Shown one piece after another: positions 50,162 to 57,528 of a stretch of DNA of 64,000 nt. Position numbers and translations under genes: made by a program. The notes under the pieces were generated by a model. The model ran no database searches. It was not told where the DNA came from and saw only the letters and a program-made list of their open reading frames with translations. Numbering within the stretch: the first letter of the stretch is position 1; each line of letters opens with the position of its first letter. Source of the stretch: Bog-950 sp964493695 (GTDB lineage Bacteria; Bacteroidota; Bacteroidia; Chitinophagales; LD1); the NCBI GenBank assembly GCA_964493695.1, contig CAZBPG010000001.1, forward strand, positions 1-64,000, read 5' to 3'.

Positions 50162-51179
50162 ACTCACTCAGTTTTCGCATGGTTCGGGTTGTGGGTGCAA
50201 GGTTGCGCCTGCTGTACTGGAAGAGATACTAAAAGACACCGGAGAGCACTTACTGTCAAAGAATCTGTTGGTTGGTAACGAAACGAAAGACGATGCTGCG
50301 GTTTACGATTTAGGAAACGGAACAGCCCTCATCAGCACAGCAGATTTTTTTACGCCCATTGTAAATGATGCCTTCACTTATGGAAGAATTGCTGCTGCAA
50401 ATGCATTAAGCGATGTTTATGCTATGGGCGGCAAGCCATTTCTCGCCATTGCTATTCTTGGCTTTCCGACAGAAAAAATTCCGGTTTCGATTGCACAACA
50501 AATTATTGCAGGAGGAAAAAGTATCTGCAAAGAAGCCGGAGTATCACTTGCAGGAGGACATACCATTGATTCGCCAGAACCATTTTTTGGTTTGTCGGTG
50601 AATGGAATGGTGCCGGTTAAAAACCTGAAGCAGAACTCAACAGCGGAGCAAGGCGATTTGCTTTTTCTTACCAAACCAATTGGCACAGGAATGTTAGCGA
50701 CTGCGGTAAAAAGGGAATTACTTTCCGAAAGCGACATTCAACATGCGATTGATTCGATGTGTTTCCTGAATACTTTCGGGGAAGAACTTGGTAAATATCA
50801 GTTTGTTCATGCGCTTACTGATGTAACCGGCTTTGGTTTGCTGGGACATTTAATTGAAATGTGCGAAGGGGCTAAACTTTCTGCTGTAATTGATTACGCA
50901 AAAGTTCCTTTGATGACCGGTGTAAAAGATTTGTGTGCGAAGTTCGTCTACGCAGACAATACAATGCGGAACTGGAAAGCTTACGAGAGCAAAGTTGATG
51001 GAATTGGCAGTGAATCGCTGCTTACACTTTGCGACCCGCAAACGAGTGGAGGATTGCTGATTGCTGTGGCTGAAAAAAATCAAAATGAATTTCTGGCACT
51101 TGCATCGCAAAATAATTTTCGGTTAGACTCCATCGGCAGGTTTACTTCTCTAAAAGAAAAAACAGTTTACATAAGATGA
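50151..51179 (+). CDS. selD: Selenide, water dikinase (selenophosphate synthetase)
   Basis: From ATG 50151 (342 aa: MEVKLTQFSHGSGCGCKVAP) the N-terminal motif GCGCK contains Cys at the position that is Cys or Sec in other SelD proteins. Then come STADFFTPIVNDAFTYGRIAAANALSDVYAMGGKP (ATP/Mg binding) and AGGHTIDSPEPFFGLSVNG. The C terminus has TDVTGFGLLGHLIEM and LCDPQTSGGLLIA. It makes selenophosphate for MnmH. The start overlaps the mnmH stop, so the two are translationally coupled; an upstream frame at 50130 is less likely. Confidence 0.96.
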   Translation: MEVKLTQFSHGSGCGCKVAPAVLEEILKDTGEHLLSKNLLVGNETKDDAAVYDLGNGTALISTADFFTPIVNDAFTYGRIAAANALSDVYAMGGKPFLAIAILGFPTEKIPVSIAQQIIAGGKSICKEAGVSLAGGHTIDSPEPFFGLSVNGMVPVKNLKQNSTAEQGDLLFLTKPIGTGMLATAVKRELLSESDIQHAIDSMCFLNTFGEELGKYQFVHALTDVTGFGLLGHLIEMCEGAKLSAVIDYAKVPLMTGVKDLCAKFVYADNTMRNWKAYESKVDGIGSESLLTLCDPQTSGGLLIAVAEKNQNEFLALASQNNFRLDSIGRFTSLKEKTVYIR

Positions 51180-52021
51180 ATGGTAAAAACGTAATTATAA
51201 CAGGCGGAAACGCAGGAATCGGTTTGGCAACTTCTATTGCTTTAGCGAAACAAGGCGCGAACATTTACATCGTTTCGCGCAGTAAAGACAAAGCAGAGGA
51301 GGCGGTGAAAGAGATTAAGTCAGCCAGTGGGAACCAACACATAAAGTATTTTTTGGCAAATCTTTCTTCACAAAAATCAATTCGTCAACTCGCTTCAGAA
51401 ATCAGAAAGGAAATGATTGTTGTAGATGTGCTCATCAACAATGCCGGGGGAACTTTTACGGATTTTACATTGAGTGAAGATGGTTTGGAAATGACAATAG
51501 CCACCAATCACTTCGCTTATTTTCTGCTCACCAATCTGTTGCTTGATTTAATTAAGAAAGCTGAACAGGGCAGAATCGTAAATGTGGCATCCGGTTCGCA
51601 TTACCGCGGCAAAATAGATTTCGAATCTTTTACCAGGAAGAAACGGTACTTTGTTATGAAAGCCTATGGTCAAAGTAAACTGGCAAACGTGCTTTTCACG
51701 AATGAACTTGCAGAGCGGCTGAAGGGAGCGAATGTTACAGTGAATAGTCTGCATCCCGGATTTGTAAAAACACAGATAGGGAATAAAAATGCCACGTGGT
51801 ATTCGGAGCTATTCTGGACCACCGTTACAAAATTAGGCGCTATTAGTGTTGAAGATGGTGCGAAGACATCCGTTTACCTTGCCTCATCACCGGATGTAAA
51901 AAACGTAACCGGAAAATACTTCGACAAATGCAAAGAGAAAAAACCTTCGGTGCAGGCATTAGATAAAGAACTCGGCAGGCAGCTTTGGAAAAAGAGCGAA
52001 GAGTTGTGCCCAACCGCCTGA
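51176..52021 (+). CDS. Short-chain dehydrogenase/reductase
   Basis: The 281-residue enzyme has the SDR cofactor motif NVIITGGNAGIGLATSIALAKQGA, the strand VLINNAGGTF, and the active-site Ser in VNVASGSHYRG with YGQSKLAN (Tyr-x-x-x-Lys) downstream. The sequence is of the retinol-dehydrogenase-like type (SLHPGFVKTQIG). Its ATG overlaps the selD stop (ATGA), so it is co-transcribed with mnmH-selD, but a link to selenium is not established. The substrate is unknown. Confidence 0.92.
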   Translation: MNGKNVIITGGNAGIGLATSIALAKQGANIYIVSRSKDKAEEAVKEIKSASGNQHIKYFLANLSSQKSIRQLASEIRKEMIVVDVLINNAGGTFTDFTLSEDGLEMTIATNHFAYFLLTNLLLDLIKKAEQGRIVNVASGSHYRGKIDFESFTRKKRYFVMKAYGQSKLANVLFTNELAERLKGANVTVNSLHPGFVKTQIGNKNATWYSELFWTTVTKLGAISVEDGAKTSVYLASSPDVKNVTGKYFDKCKEKKPSVQALDKELGRQLWKKSEELCPTA

Positions 52022-52136
52022 GACAGATTTGATTTTTAAAGAATAATTCTACTTTTGATTTTGTTAGAGAACCGAACGTTTTCACTGCTGAAATCTTCTC
52101 TCCTCTCACGTATTTTTTCATTCCAAAAACAAAAAG

Positions 52137-52643
52137 ATGAAGGCAGCACCAAATACAGTTGTAAAAATCACCTATGAATTACGCAATGAACCGCAGGGGC
52201 AAGTAATGGATGCTGCGGATAAGGAAAACCCGTTTGCGTTTTTGTTCGGGCATGGAAATGTGCTCGATAAATTTGAAAAGAATCTGGAAGGATTGATTGC
52301 CGGTAACCAATTCAACTTTGAGCTAAGTGCCGAAGACGGTTATGGTGAATACGATGAGCAAGCCGTAATTCAATTAGACAAGAATGTTTTTGCCGTTGAC
52401 GGCAAGGTGCAGGATGAAATGCTGTTTGTAGGTAATGTTGTACCGCTACAAGACCAAAACGGAAATCCTTTTCAGGGAAGAATTGTAAATATCATTCTCG
52501 ATAAAGTTACGGTTGACTTGAACCATCCCTTTGCCGGTAAACCGCTTTTATTCAGCGGAGAAATTGTGGAAGTGCGCGAGGCACATCCGGTAGAATTAGA
52601 GCACGGTCATGTGCACGAACATGGCGACCATAGCCATCATTAA
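52137..52643 (+). CDS. slyD: FKBP-type peptidyl-prolyl isomerase, SlyD-like
   Basis: The 168-residue protein has the SlyD arrangement: FKBP core with NPFAFLFGHGNVLDKFEKNLEGLIAGNQFNFELSAEDGYGEYDEQAVIQLDKNVF, the insert-in-flap domain NVVPLQDQNGNPFQGRIVNIILDKVTVDLNHPFAGKPLLFSGEIVEVREA, and a His-rich metal-binding tail (EHGHVHEHGDHSHH). It acts as a folding helper and nickel chaperone. It is preceded by about 115 bp with no clear regulatory motif. Confidence 0.94.
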   Translation: MKAAPNTVVKITYELRNEPQGQVMDAADKENPFAFLFGHGNVLDKFEKNLEGLIAGNQFNFELSAEDGYGEYDEQAVIQLDKNVFAVDGKVQDEMLFVGNVVPLQDQNGNPFQGRIVNIILDKVTVDLNHPFAGKPLLFSGEIVEVREAHPVELEHGHVHEHGDHSHH

Positions 52644-52670
52644 CCCCTAAATCCCCTGAAGGGGACTTTA
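52643..52670. repeat. Dispersed CCCCTAAATCCCC repeat, copy 1
   Basis: The sequence ACCCCTAAATCCCCTGAAGG and onward overlaps the end of slyD. Its reverse complement matches 60346-60373 at nearly all positions. It forms a short palindrome (CCCCTGAAGGGG). Confidence 0.75.
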
Positions 52671-52682
52671 GCAGCCAACGCA

Positions 52683-52724
52683 AAATACAAACAGCCGAAG
52701 AAATCCCTTCGGCTGTTTGTATTT
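52683..52724. terminator. Bidirectional terminator after slyD
   Basis: Perfect 18-bp arms AAATACAAACAGCCGAAG / CTTCGGCTGTTTGTATTT flank a 6-nt loop. It lies between slyD and the convergent HAD gene. Confidence 0.82.
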
Positions 52725-52776
52725 AAGTTCCCTTTACCTTGCTCCGCCAAAGCACTTCGCGAAGGCGAGGGAGGAT

Positions 52777-53346
52777 TTAGGGGTTGATTTGTTTTAGGTA
52801 TTCATAAATCTTTCCCCAATCTCTCGATTCAACGGCAATAAATTCTTTCAGCGTTTCGGCATTGTTGTTTCCTACTTCGGCAGTTCCGAGATTTCTGCCA
52901 TCGTTTAGCCAGAAACATTTGCAGCCCAGATTTTTTGCAAGTAACACATCGGTTATTCTATCGCCTATTACAAACGAATTTGCCAAATCATATTCTTCTG
53001 AAAAGTACCGGGTGAGCATACCGGTGTCGGGCTTGCGAGTGGGCAGGTTTTCGTGCGGATAAGATTTATCTATATGCACACCGGTAAAATGAATTTTCTC
53101 CCCTTCAAAAGTTTGGAGAATAAAATCGTTCACCTCATTAAAATCTTTTTCCGGAAACGCATCGGTACCCAATCCATCCTGATTGGTGACCATCGCCAGT
53201 TCGTAATCGAACTCGCGGGCAATTTTGCCGAGCCAGTAAAATACTTCGGGATAAAAAATCAGCTTCTCAAACTTCTCAATTTTAAAATCATCCGTCTCAA
53301 GAATGAGGGTGCCATCGCGGTCAATGAATAAAACTTTCTTCTTCAT
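52777..53346 (-). CDS. Stand-alone histidinol-phosphatase-like HAD (HisB N-domain)
   Basis: The 189-residue HAD phosphatase matches the N-terminal phosphatase domain of HisB: KVLFIDRDGTLILETDDFKIEKFEKLIFYPEV, MVTNQDGLGTDAFPEKDFNEVND, and SFVIGDRITDVLLAKNLG. In Escherichia coli HisB a zinc-binding loop has four Cys/His ligands. Here the loop reads HIDKSYPHENLPTRKPDTGM with no Cys, so zinc binding is probably lost. No other his gene is nearby, and the imidazoleglycerol-phosphate dehydratase domain is absent. It may act on another phosphate ester. Confidence 0.88.
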   Translation of the reverse strand: MKKKVLFIDRDGTLILETDDFKIEKFEKLIFYPEVFYWLGKIAREFDYELAMVTNQDGLGTDAFPEKDFNEVNDFILQTFEGEKIHFTGVHIDKSYPHENLPTRKPDTGMLTRYFSEEYDLANSFVIGDRITDVLLAKNLGCKCFWLNDGRNLGTAEVGNNNAETLKEFIAVESRDWGKIYEYLKQINP

Positions 53347-53376
53347 GGTAAAAATGCAATTGAAGGGTTACCGTAT

Positions 53377-53694
53377 TTAGGCAATTAGGTTTGTAATTGC
53401 TTCAATTACTTCATCATATTTTTTCTTGGAAATAGTTCCCGCTGAGCGAATGACAGCAGGTTTGTGCACGGTGAAAATTTTGTTAGGTCGTATGTTACTG
53501 ATTACCGGCAACCCTCCATTCTCAAAATCTGTGTTGGCAAGTGACACCTCTAAATTATCTCTGCTTTGTTTACTGGTAATCTGACAACAAACCACATCAT
53601 CACTGCCCCAGTCGGCAATAACTAATGCGGGTCGCTTTTTAAAGCCCGATAAATCTGAATAAGGAAACGGAATGATGATCACTTCCCGCTTCAT
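53377..53694 (-). CDS. PemK/MazF-family toxin
   Basis: From ATG 53694 (105 aa: MKREVIIIPFPYSDLSGFKKRPALVIAD) the protein has the MazF endoribonuclease pattern: the 'PFPYSDLSGxKKRPALVI' first strands, CCQITSK, and the conserved end LPVISNIRPNKIFTVHKPAVIRSAGTISKKKYDEVIEAITNLI. The ATG overlaps the antitoxin stop as ATGA. MazF-type toxins cut mRNA to stop growth. The longer frame to 53706 adds four residues and breaks the overlap. Confidence 0.9.
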   Translation of the reverse strand: MKREVIIIPFPYSDLSGFKKRPALVIADWGSDDVVCCQITSKQSRDNLEVSLANTDFENGGLPVISNIRPNKIFTVHKPAVIRSAGTISKKKYDEVIEAITNLIA

Positions 53695-53888
53695 AGATCT
53701 TTCCATGCTTCTTCCTCTTCGCTGCTTAGCCAGTCTTTAGCTAACGATTTCTCGCTTGCCATAGTCAGTTGCAAAGAATCGTTCATCAATTCGCGGAGTA
53801 AAAATTTCTTCTCTTCCACCGTGCATTGATACACAAGAGCCAGAATTTGCTCAAATTTTACAGGCAGGGAATGCTCCGTGACTTTCAT
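53691..53888 (-). CDS. Antitoxin partner of the PemK/MazF toxin
   Basis: The 65-residue protein is helical and acidic toward the end (MASEKSLAKDWLSSEEEEAWKDL). This resembles small antitoxin-like ORFs that precede PemK-type toxins in Bacteroidota. The stop overlaps the toxin ATG. It starts MKVTEHSLPVKFEQILALVYQCTVEEKKF. No DNA-binding motif is clear. The pair is an orphan module between a HAD gene and an exonuclease gene. Confidence 0.75.
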   Translation of the reverse strand: MKVTEHSLPVKFEQILALVYQCTVEEKKFLLRELMNDSLQLTMASEKSLAKDWLSSEEEEAWKDL

Positions 53889-53945
53889 AACTCTAAAGTA
53901 AAAAATGTTCGGGAACAGAGCAATGTTCTGAACGGGCTGCTTTTC

Positions 53946-55286
53946 TTAGTAAGAAACAATCTTTGCCTTCTTCATCTTCCTCAGGTGTGTCCGGATAATT
54001 TTTTGCACTTCCAAATCATCTTCATCGTGTTTCACCACTTCTTTCAAATTGTCGGGTGTGTTGGTTGTAAGTTCCGGATTAAAATAGCCGAAGCCCCGGT
54101 AAGTATTGTTTTCAATCCAGATGACCGAATGCTCATCGGGGTGAATGCCTTCGGCAATAATGAAAAAATTCGGGTGCCGGTATAAATACTTGCGGATGGC
54201 TTTTTCGATTTGTGTATTGTAATTCTTCTGCCCTTGCTCTTCCAGTCCGTTTTCTTTCATTTTTGAGCGAATAGCAAACCAGCCGTGCAGGTTGCTTTCC
54301 TTGATAATCTTTCCAAGAATTTTGTTCGCTACTGCTTTAGATGGAAACTTCAAAATCAATTCGCCTTCAGCCCAGTCGAGCGGATGAATTTTGAGTTGAA
54401 GAAAGCCCTGTTCATCTTTATCAATAAAAATGCCGTGTGTGTTTTCCTGTAAGCGTGGCTTTTTGTTGAACTCCGGCAGGTGCTTTTTCAATTCGCGGTA
54501 CGAAAGCAGTTTTGCCGTAAGTTCATTACCGGTTAGCTCGTAATCAATGTTGCGCATCAGCTCAAACATTCTTGTTTTATCGGGCGAGTCGGCAGGTTTC
54601 GAAAAATCGGTGATTACTTTTTTGCGGATGTTCTTGGAGCCATCGAGGTAAAGGATTTTTCCTACTTCATCTTTGTAATAAAACACCCCCGCATCTTCGG
54701 GCAGTTTTTCTATTTCTGCTTTGCTTAAATAAGGCGGCAGCAAATCCACATCAATGCCGTGGTTCAGTTCTATCTCAATATACTTTTGCGAAACCTGTTT
54801 ATCTAAAATCAGTTTCAGCAGCTTTACGGTTGCTTCGGCATCACCGGTGGCCCGGTGCCGGTCGGTAATTTCAATGCCAAGGCTGTCGCATATATTTCCC
54901 AGGCTGTACGACTGAAAGCCCGGAATAGCTTTCCGCGCCAGGTTAACGGTATCTATTTGTTTGCGGTTGTAGTCAATGCCCAGGCGCTTAAACTCCTGAC
55001 GTATCATACCAAAATCGAACTTCACGTTATGCGCTACAAAAATGTTTTCGTGGGTTAGCTCCAGTATTTTTTCGTGCACCTCTTCAAACAGCGGAGCATC
55101 TTTCACCATAGCATCGGTAATACCGGTGAGCTTGGTTACGTAAGGGTCAATGGGTCGTTTAGGGTTAAGCAGGGTGGAATAAGAGCCGGTAATTTTTTCG
55201 CCATCAAACACAAACACCGCAATTTCTATTACGCGGTCTACCGAAGGGCTTCCGCCTGTGGTTTCTACATCAATAATGGCATACAT
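53946..55286 (-). CDS. DnaQ-type 3'-5' exonuclease fused to a degenerate GIY-YIG domain
   Basis: The 446-residue protein has an N-terminal DEDDh exonuclease: D6 and E8 (IDVETTGG), D91 (HNVKFDF), H144 and D149 (HRATGDAEAT). From about residue 195 there is a UvrC/Cho-like GIY-YIG region, LPEDAGVFYYKDEVGKILYLDGSKNIRKKV. The usual 'GxY...YVGKA' is changed to 'GVF...YLDGS', so the nuclease site may be inactive. The rest (residues 240-446) is mixed alpha/beta and ends basic (RKMKKAKIVSY). Fusions of this kind occur in several phyla and are usually linked to DNA repair. Confidence 0.88.
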   Translation of the reverse strand: MYAIIDVETTGGSPSVDRVIEIAVFVFDGEKITGSYSTLLNPKRPIDPYVTKLTGITDAMVKDAPLFEEVHEKILELTHENIFVAHNVKFDFGMIRQEFKRLGIDYNRKQIDTVNLARKAIPGFQSYSLGNICDSLGIEITDRHRATGDAEATVKLLKLILDKQVSQKYIEIELNHGIDVDLLPPYLSKAEIEKLPEDAGVFYYKDEVGKILYLDGSKNIRKKVITDFSKPADSPDKTRMFELMRNIDYELTGNELTAKLLSYRELKKHLPEFNKKPRLQENTHGIFIDKDEQGFLQLKIHPLDWAEGELILKFPSKAVANKILGKIIKESNLHGWFAIRSKMKENGLEEQGQKNYNTQIEKAIRKYLYRHPNFFIIAEGIHPDEHSVIWIENNTYRGFGYFNPELTTNTPDNLKEVVKHDEDDLEVQKIIRTHLRKMKKAKIVSY

Positions 55287-55310
55287 CGGGCGTGAAAATA
55301 TGAAAAACCC

Positions 55311-55350
55311 CCAACCCTGCCTACCGGCAGGCAGGCCCCTAAAGAGGGCT
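55311..55350. repeat. Palindromic CCTACCGGCAGG stretch
   Basis: The sequence CTGCCTACCGGCAGGCAGG is a near-perfect palindrome, followed by CCCCTAAAGAGGG. Such GC-rich short palindromes are frequent dispersed elements. It lies upstream of the exonuclease start, in the divergent gap. Confidence 0.55.
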
Positions 55351-55380
55351 TAATGCAACTGAAGACAAAACCGGCTGCTT

Positions 55381-55420
55381 CCTTCTCCTTTAGGAGAAGG
55401 TGCCCGAAGGGCGGATGAGG
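55381..55420. repeat. Dispersed 40-bp palindromic repeat, copy 2 (inverted)
   Basis: The sequence starts CCTTCTCCTTTAGGAGAAGG. Its reverse complement matches 20923-20962 at about 36 of 40 positions by eye. Confidence 0.8.
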
Positions 55421-55448
55421 TAAAATTCTTTATTATCGTGGCGTGAAT

Positions 55449-56063
55449 ATGTGTGCTAAATACGGTTGCCTTTTGCTTTTGCTCTGTGCCTGCTTTTTTG
55501 CAGAGGCACAGGTAATTAAAGAAGATACTACGACTAACGCTCCTTTTTTTGCCGCTAAAAAATTCGACAGTAAATGCTATGTGGGCTTTGAGGGCACGGC
55601 CACCCAGATTTTAAAAACCAAAGCCGCCATGAACCTGGGGCTAAGCCTCAACTGGGTTATCAACCATAAATATGTGGTGAGCGCCAAGTATCAGGTGCTT
55701 ACCACACCGGTAAACATTCAAAGCAAAGTGGCGGAAAGTTCGGCCGATACTATTCGCCTTACGCAGCATTTTGCCGGGCTTGCCTTTAGCTACCTTTTGT
55801 TCCACAACAAAAAATTTTCGTTTCAGCCCGAGCTGGCTGTGGGTTGGGGGGCCGTAAAGTATTCGCATCAAAGCAAAACCTACCGTAAAGACCATGCGGT
55901 TATTCTGCCGGCAGTTTACGGAGTTTACAACGCCACCAAACATTTCCGGTTTGGCATAGGGCTTAACTACCGGCTGGTTGCCGGTGGCTCACTCAACGGC
56001 TTAAAAGATGCCGACCTTAGCGGTGTGGGAGGAGTGGTGTTTATACGGGTGGGAACTTTCTGA
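55449..56063 (+). CDS. Hypothetical outer-membrane beta-barrel-like protein
   Basis: From ATG 55449 (204 aa) the protein has a signal peptide MCAKYGCLLLLLCACFFAEAQ; an in-frame GTG at 55443 is an alternative. The mature part has alternating strands with aromatic ends (MNLGLSLNWVINHKYVVSAKYQVL; FAGLAFSYLLFHNKKFSFQPELAVGWGAVKY; FRFGIGLNYRLVAGGSL; GVVFIRVGTF), which fits a small eight-stranded barrel. The family is not identified. It lies in a gene-poor region. Confidence 0.78.
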   Translation: MCAKYGCLLLLLCACFFAEAQVIKEDTTTNAPFFAAKKFDSKCYVGFEGTATQILKTKAAMNLGLSLNWVINHKYVVSAKYQVLTTPVNIQSKVAESSADTIRLTQHFAGLAFSYLLFHNKKFSFQPELAVGWGAVKYSHQSKTYRKDHAVILPAVYGVYNATKHFRFGIGLNYRLVAGGSLNGLKDADLSGVGGVVFIRVGTF

Positions 56064-56402
56064 AAAAATAACGGGTTACTGTTCAGGTTTAAAAGCCGCT
56101 GCCGTTACATGGTTTTGCACTGCCCCTATAAATTACAGGGGATTCTTTATTATAAAAAGAGTATGCTATTTTATAAGAAAAGGATACCTATAAATAAAAA
56201 ATAAATGCCCTGATAATATCAATTATTGCCTTATAAATTATGAAGCATTAATTGATATTTACAGGGTAGTCTTAATTTATATAAACTAATGCCCCGTTAT
56301 TAAAAATGACTTATGCGGTATTGTAAAAAATTCCCCTTTTATTTGCAGGGGAACTAATAAAAGCATTATTTTTGCGCAAATAACCAAGTACAGCACCAAA
56401 AC
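56064..56402. other. AT-rich gap with three CCCC/AGGGG hairpins
   Basis: No gene is evident. Three imperfect hairpins occur: CCCCTATAAATTACAGGGG near 56122, a long imperfect pair CCCTGATAATATCAATTA (about 56205) with TAATTGATATTTACAGGG (about 56250), and CCCCTTTTATTTGCAGGGG at about 56334-56352. All carry CCCY at the left and RGGG at the right with AT-rich interior. The last one overlaps the candidate promoter of the next gene. Confidence 0.6.
56342..56374 (+). promoter_or_regulatory. Candidate promoter with overlapping palindrome
   Basis: TTTG at 56342-56345 and TATTTTTG at 56367-56374 are separated by 21 bp, slightly long for the Bacteroidota consensus. Transcription would start near 56381, 22 bp before the ATG at 56403. 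The CCCCTTTTATTTGCAGGGG hairpin covers the -33 element and could be an operator. Confidence 0.4.
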
Positions 56403-57020
56403 ATGAACAAAGATATATTTCCGGCCGCTGACGCCACCCTTTGGGTTTGGCTCGAAACATTTAAAAACGGTATTCAGCAAAACGGAACCGCCTACGGTTT
56501 ATCAGCAGCCGAAGTTAACCTGGTAACACAGCTTTGCAACGAATATTCCGGGCAAATAAAAGTGGCAGACGAGGCTCTAAGCAATGCCAAAAGCGAAGTA
56601 GCGAAAAAGAAAGCCATGCGTAAAACGCATTTGGGCCCGCTGCGCAAAGTAATCTGGAAAATGAAAGGCTCGGGAACTTTTTCGACCAGCACAGCGGTTG
56701 GGCTGGGCATTAAAACACACGGCTTTAAGCCCGATGCGGTAGAGTATGAACCGGATTTTAAGGCCGACAGCAACAGCAATATGATACGCGTTCGCTTTGT
56801 AAAGCGCGGCATTGAGCGACTGGAGTTTTACGGCAGCTGCAACGGTGGCACTTTTACCTATTTGGGCACCCGCGCCCGCAGCCCGTTTTGGTTTAAACCC
56901 GAACCGCTCGAAAACAATGCCCCCCAAAGGTGGGAGATAAAAGCCATAGGTATTATGAAAGATGAGCGCTTTGGAAAATGGAGCCAAACGAAGCGGGTAT
57001 TTTATAATACCGGTATATAA
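56403..57020 (+). CDS. Hypothetical protein (205 aa), helical N-domain plus beta-sandwich
   Basis: I do not recognise a named family. There is no signal peptide. The first 85 residues form helices (ATLWVWLETFKNGIQQNGTAYGLSAAEVNLVTQLCNEYSGQI; a charged Lys-rich helix to about 80). The last 110 residues look like an Ig/FnIII-type beta-sandwich (NMIRVRFVKRGIERLEFYGSCNGGTFTYLGTRARSPFWFKPEP; RWEIKAIGIMKDERFGKWSQTKRVFY). Proteins of this plan occur in many Bacteroidota, often near repetitive or accessory DNA. Upstream is an unusual hairpin-rich gap. Confidence 0.8.
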   Translation: MNKDIFPAADATLWVWLETFKNGIQQNGTAYGLSAAEVNLVTQLCNEYSGQIKVADEALSNAKSEVAKKKAMRKTHLGPLRKVIWKMKGSGTFSTSTAVGLGIKTHGFKPDAVEYEPDFKADSNSNMIRVRFVKRGIERLEFYGSCNGGTFTYLGTRARSPFWFKPEPLENNAPQRWEIKAIGIMKDERFGKWSQTKRVFYNTGI

Positions 57021-57038
57021 CCGGAACCCCAAAGCAAA

Positions 57039-57070
57039 AAAACGCCCGGTGAATTTTCAACGGGCGTTTT
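57039..57070. terminator. Bidirectional terminator between 56403 gene and mscL
   Basis: Arms AAAACGCCCG / CGGGCGTTTT of 10 bp flank a 12-nt loop. It is A-rich on the left and T-rich on the right. The two flanking genes are convergent. Confidence 0.85.
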
Positions 57071-57094
57071 GTATTAAGCTAAAACGCGTTTCGC

Positions 57095-57439
57095 TTAAGC
57101 TGCTTTTTCGGCAACCGAATCTTTACGCAGCGTGTTAATGCCTTTTATCATCATAAAAATGCAAAAGGCAATAATCACAAAATTGAAAACCGACTGAATA
57201 AAAGCGCCATAGCCAATAGCTACCTGTGCGCTTTTGGTAGCTTCATCGGCCTGTTGCAGCACCACTTTTAAATCGTTGAAATTAACGCCACCGATAGCTA
57301 AGCCTATAGGCGGCATAATTACATCGTTTACCAGCGAGTTCACTATTTTACCAAACTCGGCCCCGATAATAATACCCACGGCCATGTCTATTACGTTGCC
57401 TTTCATGGCAAACTCTTTAAATTCTGCTACCATTCCCAT
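57095..57439 (-). CDS. mscL: Large-conductance mechanosensitive channel MscL
   Basis: The 114-residue inner-membrane protein opens under turgor to release solutes. It has the MscL N-terminal helix and TM1 (EFKEFAMKGNVIDMAVGIIIGAEFGKIVNSLVNDVIMPPIG), a periplasmic loop (NFNDLKVVLQQADEATKSAQVAIGYG), TM2 (FIQSVFNFVIIAFCIFMMIKGIN) and a short basic tail. It is shorter than the Escherichia coli protein mainly at the C terminus. It may start at the first or the third codon (both Met). Confidence 0.96.
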   Translation of the reverse strand: MGMVAEFKEFAMKGNVIDMAVGIIIGAEFGKIVNSLVNDVIMPPIGLAIGGVNFNDLKVVLQQADEATKSAQVAIGYGAFIQSVFNFVIIAFCIFMMIKGINTLRKDSVAEKAA

Positions 57440-57528
57440 AGTTGTAAGTTTTTAGGTTAATAAATATGGATGAAAAATAAGTTTTGAAAACCGAAAACGG
57501 AATTATCCGGCAGAAAAGTTTTGCACCG

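Noticed and set aside
50151..50230. Possible selenocysteine codon in selD
   Set aside because: The catalytic position reads TGT/TGC Cys in GCGCK; no in-frame TGA.
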